A stretch of 64,000 bases of DNA, from the NCBI RefSeq assembly GCF_007750855.1, contig NZ_CP036291.1, positions 1,116,001 through 1,180,000 of the forward strand. The letters run 5' to 3'. The first letter of the stretch is position 1. Each line of letters opens with the position of its first letter. Of the stretch, positions 45,476 to 56,362 are shown in pieces. The notes under the pieces are model-generated. The model searched no databases, had not been told where the DNA came from, and was given only the letters and a program-made list of their open reading frames with translations. The stretch comes from Pirellulimonas nuda. Its GTDB lineage: Bacteria > Planctomycetota > Planctomycetia > Pirellulales > Lacipirellulaceae. A program made the position numbers and the translations under genes.

Positions 45476-47937
45476 CGTTCGTGCCTTAAGGAAAGCAGGC
45501 CGAGTGCGGCGCCGAGGTCGGCGGCCGGCGTTGGCGGAGGGAGCATCGCGGTGCGTTGGGGACGCACGGCGGGGGCGCTGCCCGCGGGCTTGGGCTTGGT
45601 GTGGCCGCTCATGCGGAACGGCTCGCTGACCACGATCGCGGCGACCAGCGACGAGAAGCGGTAGTTGTCCTTGGCCGCGGCGGCCACGATCTCTTCGACG
45701 TAGCACTGGTCTTCGAGCCGCAGCCCCCGGCCCAACGCGTAGGTCAGCATCCGCTCTACCGCGTTGCGGACGATCTCCTGCTCGCGGCCGCGCAGCACGG
45801 CCGCCATCTCCAGCGGCCCGGAGAAGCGCTCGCCGTCCAGCGCGCCGGCGGGGTCGATCGGGTGGCCGTGGAAGTCGTCGCGCCACCGGCCCACCGCGTC
45901 GTAATTCTCCATCGCTAGGCCGATGGGGTCCATCCGCACGTGGCAGCTTGCGCAGCTCGGGTTGCTGCGGTGGATCGCTAGTTGGTCGCGCAGCGGCAGG
46001 TCGTGCGAGCCGGCGGCCGACTCTTCGAGGCTGGGGACGCTGGGGGGCGCCGGCGGGGGGGGATCGCCCAGCAGCGCCTCAAGCACCCACTTGCCGCGCT
46101 TCACGGGGCTGGTCTCGATCGGGTTGGCGGTGAGCGCCAGGACGCTGGCGTGGGTCAACACGCCGCGGCGGTGCGGGGGGGAGGGGACACGCACCCAGCG
46201 GTCTTCGTCTACGTAGTCTCCTTCGCGTCGGCCGCCGCGCTTGCGGCGGTTGGCCGGGAAGCCGGGGCCGTCGTAGTACATCTGCTCGGGGTCGCGGCCC
46301 TCGAACTCGATGCCGTAGTGCTCCGCCAGCCGTGGGTTCACGTAGGTGTAGTCGGCGTCCAGCAGCTCTAGCAGGCTGCGGTCTTCGCGGATGATCTCTC
46401 GGCACAGCTCCTGCGTCTCGCGCAGCATCGCGGTGCGTAGGCGGCCGCTCCAGGCGGGGAAGTGGTCCGCGTCGCGGTCGATCGTCGCCAGGTTCCGCAG
46501 CCCGAGCCACTGCTTGAAGAAGCTCTCCACCAGGGCGTCTGACCGCGGGTCGGCCAGCATCCGGCGGACCTCGCCCCGCAGCCGGCTGGGGAGGTGCAGC
46601 GTGCTCTGCCTGGCCAGGTCGTACAGCGGCGCGTCGGGCGTGCTCGCCCATAGGAAGTACGACAGCCGGCTGGCGAGCTGGTAGTCGGTGATCAGCCGGG
46701 GGTTGTTGCCGCTGCCGTCGGGCCGGTCTTCAACGCGGAACAAGAAGTACGGAGAGACCAACGCCGCTTGCAGCCCCACGCGCAGCGCTTCTTCGTACGA
46801 GGCGCCTTGCAGTGTCGACCGCACCACGATGTCGGCCAGCCGAGATACCTCCGTCGGCGTCGCCGGCCGGCGGTACGCCAGCGGCGCGAACGCCGCGAAC
46901 ACCGCCTCGGCGGCGTTCCGGGTGTCTTCTTCTTTTTCGCCCTTGGGGGTGGCGATCACAAAGCGGTGGTGCGGCCCGGGCAGGGGCGCCGCGCCCTCGG
47001 CGGGCCCGACCACTTCTAGCCAATCGACCTCCAGCCGGCGCTTGTAGTCGTGGCGTCGGGCGCCGGCGGGGTCGTCTACAAACTTGATCTCGATCTGGCC
47101 GTCCGCGGGCCCGTCGACCGCGGTCGACTCGAAGTCGAGCTCCAGGGTCTGCCGCTTGCCGCCCGCGTTGAGCGTGCCGATGGGTCTGCCGTCGAGCGTC
47201 ACCTCGGCCGGCACTTCATGCTGCTGGTCGGCGCCGTAGCGCATCGACGCGCGGAAGCGGTACTTGCCGGGCGCCAGCCGAACCCGGGCGCCGAACGACT
47301 CGCCGACAAACAGCGTCTGCCCGTCGACGCGCTGCTCACGCAGCCCCTCGGGGTCGAGCGACACCACGCGGCGGGAGACCACCTCGGCGGCCTTGAGGTA
47401 CTTCTCTAGCAGCAGGGGGGAGAGGGAGAGGACGTCCCCCTGGTTGTCGAAGCCGTTGCCGACGTCGTCCATCGGGAAGCCCACCACCTCCGACGGCGAG
47501 AAGTCGATGCCCAGCAGGTCGCGGACCGTGTTGTTGTACTCGTAGGCGTTGAGCCGCCGGATCGTCACCCAGCCGGGGCTGTCCATCGCGTCGCAATCAA
47601 CCCGCTCCATCAGCCACTCGATGGCGCCCACCATGGCCTTGCGCTCGTCGTCGGTCGGCAGGTCGTAGTGGTCGGACGGCGGCATCGCGCCCAGCTCGAT
47701 CAACCCCTTCACCTGGCGCCAACGCGAGGGGTCGCTCTGGGCTTGGGCCAGCGTCTCCACCGACGCCAGGTCCACCCCGGCCTCCGACTCGGCGCCGGTG
47801 TGGCAGTCTGCGCAGAACCGTGTGAGGAACGGGGTCACGTCGCCGGAGAACGTCGGCTCGGGCCGCGGCGCCTCGTCGGCCGCTGCGCAGGCGCTGCCTA
47901 AGAGCATTGCCGCCAGGAGTACTCGGCATGCGGGCAT
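45472..47937 (-). CDS. Planctomycete cytochrome c / DUF1592-DUF1588 multidomain protein
   Basis: Predicted 821-residue exported protein (signal ACRVLLAAMLLGSACAAA; ATG 47937). Domain order follows the well-known planctomycete layout. A degenerate cytochrome motif with FLTRFCADCHTGAE and GAMPPSDHYDLP comes first, then DUF1587 (RRLNAYEYNNTVRDLLGID), a carbohydrate-binding-like beta domain, DUF1592 (YQLASRLSYFLWASTPDAPL), DUF1588 (RRGVLTHASVLALTANP) and DUF1585 near the end. It is translationally coupled to the DUF1552 gene. A redox-linked periplasmic role is assumed; substrate unknown. Confidence 0.92.
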   Translation of the reverse strand: MPACRVLLAAMLLGSACAAADEAPRPEPTFSGDVTPFLTRFCADCHTGAESEAGVDLASVETLAQAQSDPSRWRQVKGLIELGAMPPSDHYDLPTDDERKAMVGAIEWLMERVDCDAMDSPGWVTIRRLNAYEYNNTVRDLLGIDFSPSEVVGFPMDDVGNGFDNQGDVLSLSPLLLEKYLKAAEVVSRRVVSLDPEGLREQRVDGQTLFVGESFGARVRLAPGKYRFRASMRYGADQQHEVPAEVTLDGRPIGTLNAGGKRQTLELDFESTAVDGPADGQIEIKFVDDPAGARRHDYKRRLEVDWLEVVGPAEGAAPLPGPHHRFVIATPKGEKEEDTRNAAEAVFAAFAPLAYRRPATPTEVSRLADIVVRSTLQGASYEEALRVGLQAALVSPYFLFRVEDRPDGSGNNPRLITDYQLASRLSYFLWASTPDAPLYDLARQSTLHLPSRLRGEVRRMLADPRSDALVESFFKQWLGLRNLATIDRDADHFPAWSGRLRTAMLRETQELCREIIREDRSLLELLDADYTYVNPRLAEHYGIEFEGRDPEQMYYDGPGFPANRRKRGGRREGDYVDEDRWVRVPSPPHRRGVLTHASVLALTANPIETSPVKRGKWVLEALLGDPPPPAPPSVPSLEESAAGSHDLPLRDQLAIHRSNPSCASCHVRMDPIGLAMENYDAVGRWRDDFHGHPIDPAGALDGERFSGPLEMAAVLRGREQEIVRNAVERMLTYALGRGLRLEDQCYVEEIVAAAAKDNYRFSSLVAAIVVSEPFRMSGHTKPKPAGSAPAVRPQRTAMLPPPTPAADLGAALGLLSLRHER

Positions 47938-48119
47938 AGGACTGCGGGCGAGGAGGCAGCGGGAAGGGTAGCGGTGGGGCTGTTGGAAACTATACCGCGG
48001 CCGGCCGAGAGAACCAAACACACAAGGCGCAGAAAAAACGTACAATCCCGCAGAATCACCTTCCCGACGGGGCGCCTGGGGGGGCCAGCAAACCTTCGCC
48101 GGCCGGGAAAAGGAGCGAA

Positions 48120-48989
48120 TCACACCCCCGACTGACGCAGGAAATCTACGAGCGCTCGGTAGTAGTCGGGGGGCTGTGGGTCGTTGTGGCCGGTGTCGGT
48201 CATCTCAAAAAACTGCTTCTTGTCGGTCGGGGCCGCCTCGAACAAGCGCCGCGAGTGTTCGAAGGGCACCACGCCGTCGGCCGTGCCGTGGCTGATCATC
48301 ACGGGCCCCCGGTAGCGGGCGATCCTGCCGAGCGAGTCGTAGCGGTTCTTCATCAGCAGCCGGACGGGGAGCCACGGGTAGTGGATGGCGGCGGCGTCGG
48401 TCAGGCGCGTGAACGTGCTCTGCAGCACCAGCGCGGCGGCGCCCTGCTCGGCCGCCGCCGCGACGGCCACGCCGCCGCCAATCGATCTGCCGATGAGGAT
48501 CACCTCGTCGGTCCGCCTGCCGGTCTGCTCGGCCAGCCAGCGGTGCGCGGCCAGGCCGTCGGCGATCACGCCGGCTTCGTTGGGCTTGCCCCCCGAGAGC
48601 CCGTAGCCGCGGTAATCGAACACCAGCACCGCTGCGTCCAGCTCGTCGCGCAGCAGCTCCATCAGCTCGCGGTTGTCGGCCACCTGCTCGCCGTTGCCGT
48701 GGAAGTAGAGCGCCACGCGCTTGGGGTTCTGGTGGGAGAAGTACCAGCCGTGCAGCCGGGTGCCGTCGGCGCTGTCGAACCACGCGTCGGAGATCGCCTC
48801 CTCGGGGGCGAGCTGCCAGTCCCCCTCGGCAGCGGCGGGGGCGGGGTAGACGAGCCAGCGTTCGATGAAAGTCATGCCCAGCACTACCAACAGGTAAACG
48901 ATCAGCACGCGCCGCAGCACGCCCGCCGGCCAGCGCACCCACCACGCCCACCGGGGCCGATCAGGATTGTTGTTGCTCGTAGACGGCAT
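48120..48989 (-). CDS. Membrane-anchored alpha/beta hydrolase
   Basis: Predicted 289-residue hydrolase with an N-terminal helix (RVLIVYLLVVLGMTFIERWL) anchoring an outer catalytic domain. The nucleophile elbow is GRSIGGGVAV, with oxyanion segment YFHGNGEQVADN, acid region HGTADGVVPFEHS and His in DTGHNDPQ. It resembles the YjdM/ABHD-type 'alpha/beta hydrolase of unknown function' family. It overlaps ruvA by 29 bases. Substrate unknown. Confidence 0.85.
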   Translation of the reverse strand: MPSTSNNNPDRPRWAWWVRWPAGVLRRVLIVYLLVVLGMTFIERWLVYPAPAAAEGDWQLAPEEAISDAWFDSADGTRLHGWYFSHQNPKRVALYFHGNGEQVADNRELMELLRDELDAAVLVFDYRGYGLSGGKPNEAGVIADGLAAHRWLAEQTGRRTDEVILIGRSIGGGVAVAAAAEQGAAALVLQSTFTRLTDAAAIHYPWLPVRLLMKNRYDSLGRIARYRGPVMISHGTADGVVPFEHSRRLFEAAPTDKKQFFEMTDTGHNDPQPPDYYRALVDFLRQSGV

Positions 48990-49596
48990 GCAACAGCGCC
49001 TCGATGTCTTTGTAGGACTTCTTCTTGGCCAGTGCCGACTCCACCAGCCGACGCGCCTCGGGCTCGCTGTGGCCCAACGAACGCAGCACGTCGAACGCCT
49101 CGCCGGCAAGGTCGCGTGCGCTGTCGCTGCCGGGCGCGCCCCCCGAATCCAGCCCGCGTCCCACCAGCAGGGCGAACTTGGGCGCCCGCCGGCGGAGCTT
49201 GGCGATGATCCGCTCGGCCGTGGCGGGGCCGATGCCGGGCAGCGCCGACAGGCCCTTCACGTCCTGCTGTTCGATCAGCGTCGCCAGCTCGGCCACGGGG
49301 CGCACCATCGCCCGCAGGGCCTTCTTGACGCCGACGCCGTCGACCTCGCAGAACATCTCGAAGAACTCGCGTTCGACCCCGTGTAGGAAGCCGACCATCC
49401 GGGGGGTGATCCGGCCGCCGGCCGCGTTGCCCTCGAAGTACTCGATGGTGAACAGGCTGGCGTCGTCGCCGACGCGGCTTTGCAACTGCCGGCGGGCGAA
49501 CTCGGGGATCATTACCGCGCGTTCGTAGGGCCCGACGCCCAGCGTGAGCACGTCTCCCGTTACCCCGATGACGGTTCCGGTGATCTTCGTGATCAT
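48961..49596 (-). CDS. ruvA: Holliday junction branch-migration protein RuvA
   Basis: Predicted 211-residue junction-binding subunit that guides the RuvB motor. The N-terminal OB domain starts MITKITGTVIGVTGDVLTLG. Helix-hairpin-helix motifs are in DGVGVKKALRAM and LPGIGPATAERIIAKLR. The C-terminal RuvB-binding domain has FDVLRSLGHSEPEARRLV. Length fits RuvA (about 200). ruvB and ruvC are not in the window. Confidence 0.93.
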   Translation of the reverse strand: MITKITGTVIGVTGDVLTLGVGPYERAVMIPEFARRQLQSRVGDDASLFTIEYFEGNAAGGRITPRMVGFLHGVEREFFEMFCEVDGVGVKKALRAMVRPVAELATLIEQQDVKGLSALPGIGPATAERIIAKLRRRAPKFALLVGRGLDSGGAPGSDSARDLAGEAFDVLRSLGHSEPEARRLVESALAKKKSYKDIEALLHAVYEQQQS

Positions 49597-49629
49597 AAAA
49601 GCAAGGTCCTTCGCGCAGTCGCGGGTCGT

Positions 49630-49745
49630 CTAGCAGCCAATCGCTGCCGACCTACGGTCGGCGCTTTCCAAAAACGCATCTAGTCCGATACGCGCCGAGG
49701 GGCTTTTCGCTACGCGCCGACCGTAGGTCGGCGGCTGCTGGCCCA
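49630..49745. repeat. Inverted CCGACCTACGGTCGG element
   Basis: GCAGCCAATCGCTGCCGACC TACGGTCGG (about 49632-49660) faces CCGACCGTAGGTCGG CGGCTGC (about 49715-49738), each arm with its own short palindrome CCGACC-TACG-GTCGG. It lies between ruvA and mtnD and forms a hairpin. Confidence 0.7.
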
Positions 49746-49750
49746 GGTTG

Positions 49751-50335
49751 CTACAGCTTGATCGCGGGGGTGTCGACGCGGTCGGAGGCCACGTACTCGG
49801 GGCCCCAGCAGACCGGTGCGTAGGCGCCGTCGACCCCGTCCTGGGCGTACTCGGGGGTCCAGCCGCTGGCGTCTTCGAACAACCGGATGCAGCGGATCGA
49901 CCGGTTGGTGCACAGATGAAACCAGTGCCGCGTGCCGGCCGGCACGTTGATCAGGTCCCCCGCCTCGACCTCGATCGAGAACACGGGGCCCTCGACCGGG
50001 TTGATCCAGAACACGCCGCGGCCGGCGACCGTGAACCGCACCTCGTCTTCGCTGTGCGTGTGCTCCTTGTCGAACTTGGCCAGCATCGCGTCCAGGTTCG
50101 GCGTGTCGGGAGAGACGTTGATCACGTCTGCCGTAACAAAGGCGCCCCGCTCTTTGAGGCGCTCGATCTCCGGCGCGTAGGCGGCCAAGATGTCGTCGTT
50201 AGTGGCCTCGGCCCCGATGCGCCCCTCGACCGGCCAGCACTCGTGCCAGATGCCCACCGGCGCCAGATGCCGGGCAATCTCGTCGCGATCGGTAATGCGG
50301 CGGTCTTCGGCGGGGATGGTAATCGTGGCCATCAT
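49751..50335 (-). CDS. mtnD: Acireductone dioxygenase
   Basis: Predicted 194-residue cupin metalloenzyme of methionine salvage that opens the acireductone (with Fe it gives the ketoacid precursor of methionine). Metal ligands are in [14 protein letters not shown] (His, His, Glu) and [12 protein letters not shown] (His). Start is MMATIT; the second Met (50332) is equally possible. mtnB lies upstream on the same strand with a repeat element between them. Confidence 0.92.
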   Translation of the reverse strand: MMATITIPAEDRRITDRDEIARHLAPVGIWHECWPVEGRIGAEATNDDILAAYAPEIERLKERGAFVTADVINVSPDTPNLDAMLAKFDKEHTHSEDEVRFTVAGRGVFWINPVEGPVFSIEVEAGDLINVPAGTRHWFHLCTNRSIRCIRLFEDASGWTPEYAQDGVDGAYAPVCWGPEYVASDRVDTPAIKL

Positions 50336-50362
50336 AAACTCGTTCGGATGAAGGACGGACGG

Positions 50363-50537
50363 TTAACCACAGAGTCACTGAGAACACTGAGAACGACTGA
50401 GAAAGAAACCCGCAGTATTCTCTCGCAGAGTCGCCCACAGACGCAGAGAAACAAAATACGCCATCCGTCCTCTGCGTCTCCGCGAGAGCATCTACTTTCT
50501 CCGTCCGTCTCCGTGTTCTCTGTGACTCAGTGGTTAA
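50363..50537. repeat. Inverted ACCACAGAG element
   Basis: TTAACCACAGAGTCACTGAG (50363-50382) faces CTCTGTGACTCAGTGGTTAA (50518-50537), with inner GAACACTGAG against CTCCGTGTTCTC-type pairing. It resembles the common environmental 'ACCACAGAG...CTCTGTGGT' intergenic hairpin family and separates mtnB from mtnD. Confidence 0.75.
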
Positions 50538-51196
50538 AGTCTAACTGATTCACCGCCCCAGGCGAGGCGCCGGCCCTCGCATTCGAACAGGAACTCCAGC
50601 ACCTCGATGTGCCGGCGGGCGGCGTCGATGTCTTCTCCCCAGGCGTACAGGCCGTGCTTGCGGATCAGGAAACCGTGGCGGAGCGGGTCGGCGTCGTCTT
50701 CTAGCCGGCCGCGGACCTGCTGAGCGAGGGTGGGAATGTCCTGGGTGTTTGGGAATACCTCGATGTACTTGGCCGACTGGTGGGTCGTGATCCCGTCGAG
50801 CCCCTTGAGCATCTCGTACCCCTCGATCGCCCAGCCGCCGGCGTCGCCGTAGCGGTCCGATAGCAGCGTCCCCCACACGGAGTGGGTGTGCAACACGGCG
50901 CCGGCGCCCGCCGCTTCTGCCAGCACGACGTGCAGCATGGTCTCGGCAGACGACTTCTTGTTGTCGCCGGCAGCGGGCTTGCCGTCGGCGCCGACGTGCA
51001 CAAAGTCGTCCGCACTCAGCCGCCCCTTGTGCTTGCCGCTCACCGTCACCAGCAGGTCCAGCGGGTCGCGCCCCAGCACCGCGCTGTAGTTGCTGCTGGT
51101 GCCCAGCGACCAGCCGCGGTGGTGGAAGTCCGCGCCGGCGGCCCGGAGGGCGTCGGTTGCTTCGGTTGCGCTGGGTCGCGTCGGGGGCTGATTCAT
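50534..51196 (-). CDS. mtnB: Methylthioribulose-1-phosphate dehydratase
   Basis: Predicted 220-residue class II aldolase/adducin-family zinc enzyme that dehydrates methylthioribulose-1-phosphate in methionine salvage. ATG at 51196. Zinc site histidines are in VLHTHSVWGTLLS, plus a later His in FLIRKHGLYAWG. GTSSNYSAVLGRD is the usual N-terminal phrase of this group. mtnA, mtnC and mtnK are not in the window. Confidence 0.9.
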   Translation of the reverse strand: MNQPPTRPSATEATDALRAAGADFHHRGWSLGTSSNYSAVLGRDPLDLLVTVSGKHKGRLSADDFVHVGADGKPAAGDNKKSSAETMLHVVLAEAAGAGAVLHTHSVWGTLLSDRYGDAGGWAIEGYEMLKGLDGITTHQSAKYIEVFPNTQDIPTLAQQVRGRLEDDADPLRHGFLIRKHGLYAWGEDIDAARRHIEVLEFLFECEGRRLAWGGESVRL

Positions 51197-51295
51197 CGCG
51201 TGCGTCGGCTCGATGGGGCCGTCTCGATTTCGACGGGGGGTTCCGCGACACTGTACCGGGTCGCAACGGCCCGGGCCAAGGGCGGGAGAATCAAG

Positions 51296-52243
51296 GTGTC
51301 GAGTCGATTGTCGCTGGCTACCCCCGAGGGGTTCGCGTTCAACCGGGCGGTTTGCTCGTACGGCTACTTCCTGCTGGCCCCCAACCGCTGGCGGCCGGCC
51401 GAGCAGGCGCTGGAGCACACCGCCGCGCCCGAGGGCGCCGGCCCGACCCTGCTACGGGTCACGCAGCCCAAGGGGGCGGGCGCTCCGCTGCGGATCGAAT
51501 GCGCGACGAGGCTCGACCGCGCCCAAGCAGGCCACGTCAAGCAGGCGCTGCGGCGGATGCTCCGGCTAGACGACGACCTGTCGGCCTGGCGCCGCCTGCA
51601 CCCGAAGGCCCGGCGCCGTGGCTTCGGGCGGCTGTTCCGCTCGGCCTCGTTGTTTGAGGACATGGTAAAGACCATCACCGGCTGCAACGTGACGTGGCGG
51701 AACACGATCGTCATGAACCGCCTGCTGGCGGAGCGCTTCGGCGCCGGCGCCTTCCCGTCGCCGGCGCAGCTTGCGCGTGTCGCCCCCGAGCGGTTGAAGG
51801 CCGAGGCCAAGGTCGGCTACCGGGCCGAGCGGATCATCCAGCTCGCCCAGCGGTTCGAAGAGGGGTCGATCGAACCGGGCTGGTTCGAGTCGCCCCAACA
51901 CTCGACCGGCCAGCTCCGAGAGGCGCTGCTGGCGATCCACGGCTTTGGCCCCTACGCCGCGGCGAACATGCTGCAGCTTTTGGGCCGCTTCGACCACGTG
52001 CCGATCGACACCGAGACCTACCGCCACTACTGCCTGCAGCAGGGGGTAGAGCGTCCGGCCGATGCGGCGGCGCTCGACGCCCAGATCCGGGCCCACTACG
52101 ACCGCTACCACCCCTACCAGTTCCTCGCCTACTGGTTCGACCTGTGGCGAGACTACCAACGCCGGTTCGGAAACGCCTGGACCTGGGACCCCGACACGGC
52201 CGCCGGCAACTTCACCGCCTCGGTGCTCAATCGCACCCCCTAG
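51296..52243 (+). CDS. HhH-GPD DNA glycosylase (AlkA/OGG-like)
   Basis: Predicted 315-residue base-excision repair glycosylase. GTG at 51296 is chosen because it follows GGCGGGAGAATCAAG and precedes the conserved start LSLATPEGFAFNRAVCSYGY; upstream sequence overlaps mtnB. The helix-hairpin-helix is AIHGFGPYAAANMLQLLG, followed by the catalytic Asp in HVPIDTETYRHY. ITGCNVTWRNTIVMNRLLAE is the family helix. No FeS cluster cysteines are present. Lesion specificity is unknown. Confidence 0.85.
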   Translation: MSSRLSLATPEGFAFNRAVCSYGYFLLAPNRWRPAEQALEHTAAPEGAGPTLLRVTQPKGAGAPLRIECATRLDRAQAGHVKQALRRMLRLDDDLSAWRRLHPKARRRGFGRLFRSASLFEDMVKTITGCNVTWRNTIVMNRLLAERFGAGAFPSPAQLARVAPERLKAEAKVGYRAERIIQLAQRFEEGSIEPGWFESPQHSTGQLREALLAIHGFGPYAAANMLQLLGRFDHVPIDTETYRHYCLQQGVERPADAAALDAQIRAHYDRYHPYQFLAYWFDLWRDYQRRFGNAWTWDPDTAAGNFTASVLNRTP

Positions 52244-52269
52244 CAGCGGGCTACACTAGAGCTACGGCA

Positions 52270-52410
52270 TTGCCACCAAGAGGCACAAAAAAGCACAAAA
52301 AACTAGAATGACCAGCAGCGATGCGGCGATCAACCTACGCCCGCTGGTCATAGGGGCTTGGGCATCTGCTGTCCGTTTCTTAGTGCTTCTTTGTGCCTTC
52401 TCGTGGGCAA
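52270..52410. repeat. Inverted TGCCACCAAGAGGCACAAA element
   Basis: TTGCCACCAAGAGGCACAAA (52270-52289) faces TTTGTGCCTTCTCGTGGGCAA (about 52390-52410). Inside lies a second inverted repeat, ATGACCAGC against GCTGGTCAT. It resembles the other CCAAG-type hairpin elements here. Confidence 0.7.
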
Positions 52411-52449
52411 CCGTCGTTAGGTCAGTGTTCACCCAAGGCGAGTGACCCA

Positions 52450-53019
52450 TTGAGCCTCACTATCGTTACCATCCCGCTGGCCTCGATCACCCAGGCCCAG
52501 GCTGCGCAAATCGGCGCGCTGCTGGCGCGTGTGTGGGTGAAGCCCGAGAAGGACGCGCAGTTCCGCGCCAGGCAACTGCTTGACGCCGGCAGGGGAGGGG
52601 ACCCGCGGGCGCTCCTGCCGCCGCAGTCGTGCGTGGTGTACGACGGCGACCAAGTGGTGGGGCACGCGATGACCGAGCAGCGGACCATCGCCACGGCCGC
52701 GGGGAAACTCGACGTGCTGGCCCTCAGCAAGGTCTGCACCGACCCCGATCGACGCGGCATGGGGATCGGCCCGATGGTGGTGCACGCCGCGTTCGCGCCG
52801 GTCGACTCGGGCGTGCTGGCCTTCTCGCTGTTCCAGACCACGTGCGCGGTGCGGCCCTTCTACGAGCGGCTGGGCGCGCGGCTCGTCGAGCAGCCGATAA
52901 CCAACTCGCTGGCGACCGACCCGGGCGCGTGCCCCTTCTGGGACGAAGTGGTGATGCGGTACCCCTGGGGCGGCGACTGGCCCGCCGGGCCGATCGACCT
53001 GCTGGGACCGGGGTACTGA
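52450..53019 (+). CDS. GNAT-family N-acetyltransferase
   Basis: Predicted 189-residue acetyltransferase. The TTG at 52450 is taken as start because the longer frame reads through the repeat element. Acetyl-CoA-binding region: LDVLALSKVCTDPDRRGMGI (the RxGxG motif), followed by FSLFQTTCAVRPFYERLGARL. The rest includes VVYDGDQVVGHAMTEQ. Substrate unknown; resembles acetyltransferases with a C-terminal Trp/Pro-rich end (YPWGGDWPAGPIDLLGPGY). Confidence 0.8.
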   Translation: MSLTIVTIPLASITQAQAAQIGALLARVWVKPEKDAQFRARQLLDAGRGGDPRALLPPQSCVVYDGDQVVGHAMTEQRTIATAAGKLDVLALSKVCTDPDRRGMGIGPMVVHAAFAPVDSGVLAFSLFQTTCAVRPFYERLGARLVEQPITNSLATDPGACPFWDEVVMRYPWGGDWPAGPIDLLGPGY

Positions 53020-53026
53020 TGGGGGG

Positions 53027-53174
53027 AACCGCCAAGACGCCAAGAGCGCCAAGACGCGCCAAGGAGAGAAAAATAAACAGGCACAGAAAGAGTTGGTCTT
53101 CCATCCTGTCGATCCTGTCCGATTCCTTCTGACCTTTTCTTTCCGTCTTGGCGCTCTTGGCGTCTTGGCGGTTT
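53027..53174. repeat. Inverted ACCGCCAAGACGCCAAGAG element
   Basis: AACCGCCAAGACGCCAAGAG (53027-53046) faces CTTGGCGCTCTTGGCGTCTTGGCGGTT (about 53148-53174). Closely related to the element at 13580-13889. A further half-arm CTTCGTGGCCTTGGTGGTTA follows at about 53194-53213, like the right arm of 19490-19586. Confidence 0.8.
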
Positions 53175-53252
53175 TCTAATCTTCCGTCGTGCTTCTTCGT
53201 GGCCTTGGTGGTTAAGATCGTGGAACCACCCCGCCCCCCCCCCCAAGATGCC

Positions 53253-55355
<2,103 letters not shown>

Positions 55356-55419
55356 CGATTCGGATCAGAGCGGAGCCCAAGGGCTACGCCCCTTCGCGGC
55401 GTCGGCCTATAACCACTGC

Positions 55420-56358
55420 GTGAGCAAACCAACCGGCGCCCGCGTCATCCTCCGCAACCTCGCGACCGCCTGCTTCCGCTGGGCGTTGCTGATTGTTGTC
55501 TGCGTCCTGATCGCTATCGGCCTGGCCGTCCTCGGATGTGCCCCCCACGTGCTGCTGGGTTACGGCCTCGGCGGCGTAGGCGCGTTCGGCGCCGCGGCCG
55601 TGGTTGTGATGCTGATGGGGGTAGCGCTCGCATTGCTCTCTTGGAGCTTCGGGCCGAAGCGGCTGCTGCTTTCTCTGCTGCTGTTGTTCGTTGGGGCGTC
55701 GCTGTTGCTGACCTTCCCGCCAAAGTGGGCCATCCGCTGCTTCGAAGAACCCGGCGGGCCCGTGTTCTTCTTGCCGACCGCGGAGCCGCTCGCGGCGCTC
55801 ACGATCGACGACGGCGTTGACCCCGCCACCACACCCTTGATCTTGGAGGTGCTCCGCACCACCGGCGCCCGTGCGACGTTCTTCGTGCTGGCCGAGTCGG
55901 CCGAGGCGCACCCCGAGCTGGTCGAGCAGATCGTCCGCGAAGGGCACGAGCTCGGCAACCATCAGATAAGGGATGTGCCGGCCGTCACGCTGACGCCCGA
56001 CGAGCTCGCGCGGCAGCTTAACGATGCAGACGCCATCCTGCGAAGGTTCGGCCCCGTGCGCTGGCTCCGCCCAGGCGGCGGGTTTGTGAACGACGACGTG
56101 AAACGCGTCGCCAAGCGGCTTGACTGCCAAATCGCCTTGGGTTCGGCGTTCCCGATGGACCCCTACATCCACTCGCCACGCTTTGTGGCGGCGTACCTGT
56201 TGGGGCGCGTCCAACCCGGCGCCATTGTGGTGCTGCACGACTGCGGCGCGCGGGGCGAGCGTACGGCGACGGCGCTCGCGGCGGCGATACCGCAGATCGA
56301 AGCGCAGGGGATCAAGCTCGTCACCCTCTCCGAGCTAGCAGAAGCGTCAAGAAACTAG
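55420..56358 (+). CDS. Polysaccharide-deacetylase-like (NodB homology) membrane protein
   Basis: Predicted 312-residue protein, GTG start 55420. The first third is membrane helices (WALLIVVCVLIAIGLAVLGC; AAAVVVMLMGVALALLSW; LLLSLLLLFVGASLLL). A NodB-type domain follows: ALTIDDGVDPATT (metal Asp), HELGNHQIRD, WLRPGGGF and VVLHDCGARG. Notable: the usual NH-x3-H metal motif is NHQIRD, with Asp in place of the second His, so catalysis may be altered. Target polysaccharide unknown. Confidence 0.85.
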   Translation: MSKPTGARVILRNLATACFRWALLIVVCVLIAIGLAVLGCAPHVLLGYGLGGVGAFGAAAVVVMLMGVALALLSWSFGPKRLLLSLLLLFVGASLLLTFPPKWAIRCFEEPGGPVFFLPTAEPLAALTIDDGVDPATTPLILEVLRTTGARATFFVLAESAEAHPELVEQIVREGHELGNHQIRDVPAVTLTPDELARQLNDADAILRRFGPVRWLRPGGGFVNDDVKRVAKRLDCQIALGSAFPMDPYIHSPRFVAAYLLGRVQPGAIVVLHDCGARGERTATALAAAIPQIEAQGIKLVTLSELAEASRN

Positions 56359-56362
56359 GCGG

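Noticed and set aside
53229-53245. Poly-C tract before the S9 peptidase as a phase-variable slip site
   Set aside because: It lies upstream of the start codon and outside the coding frame; nothing indicates phase variation, though promoter spacing effects cannot be excluded.
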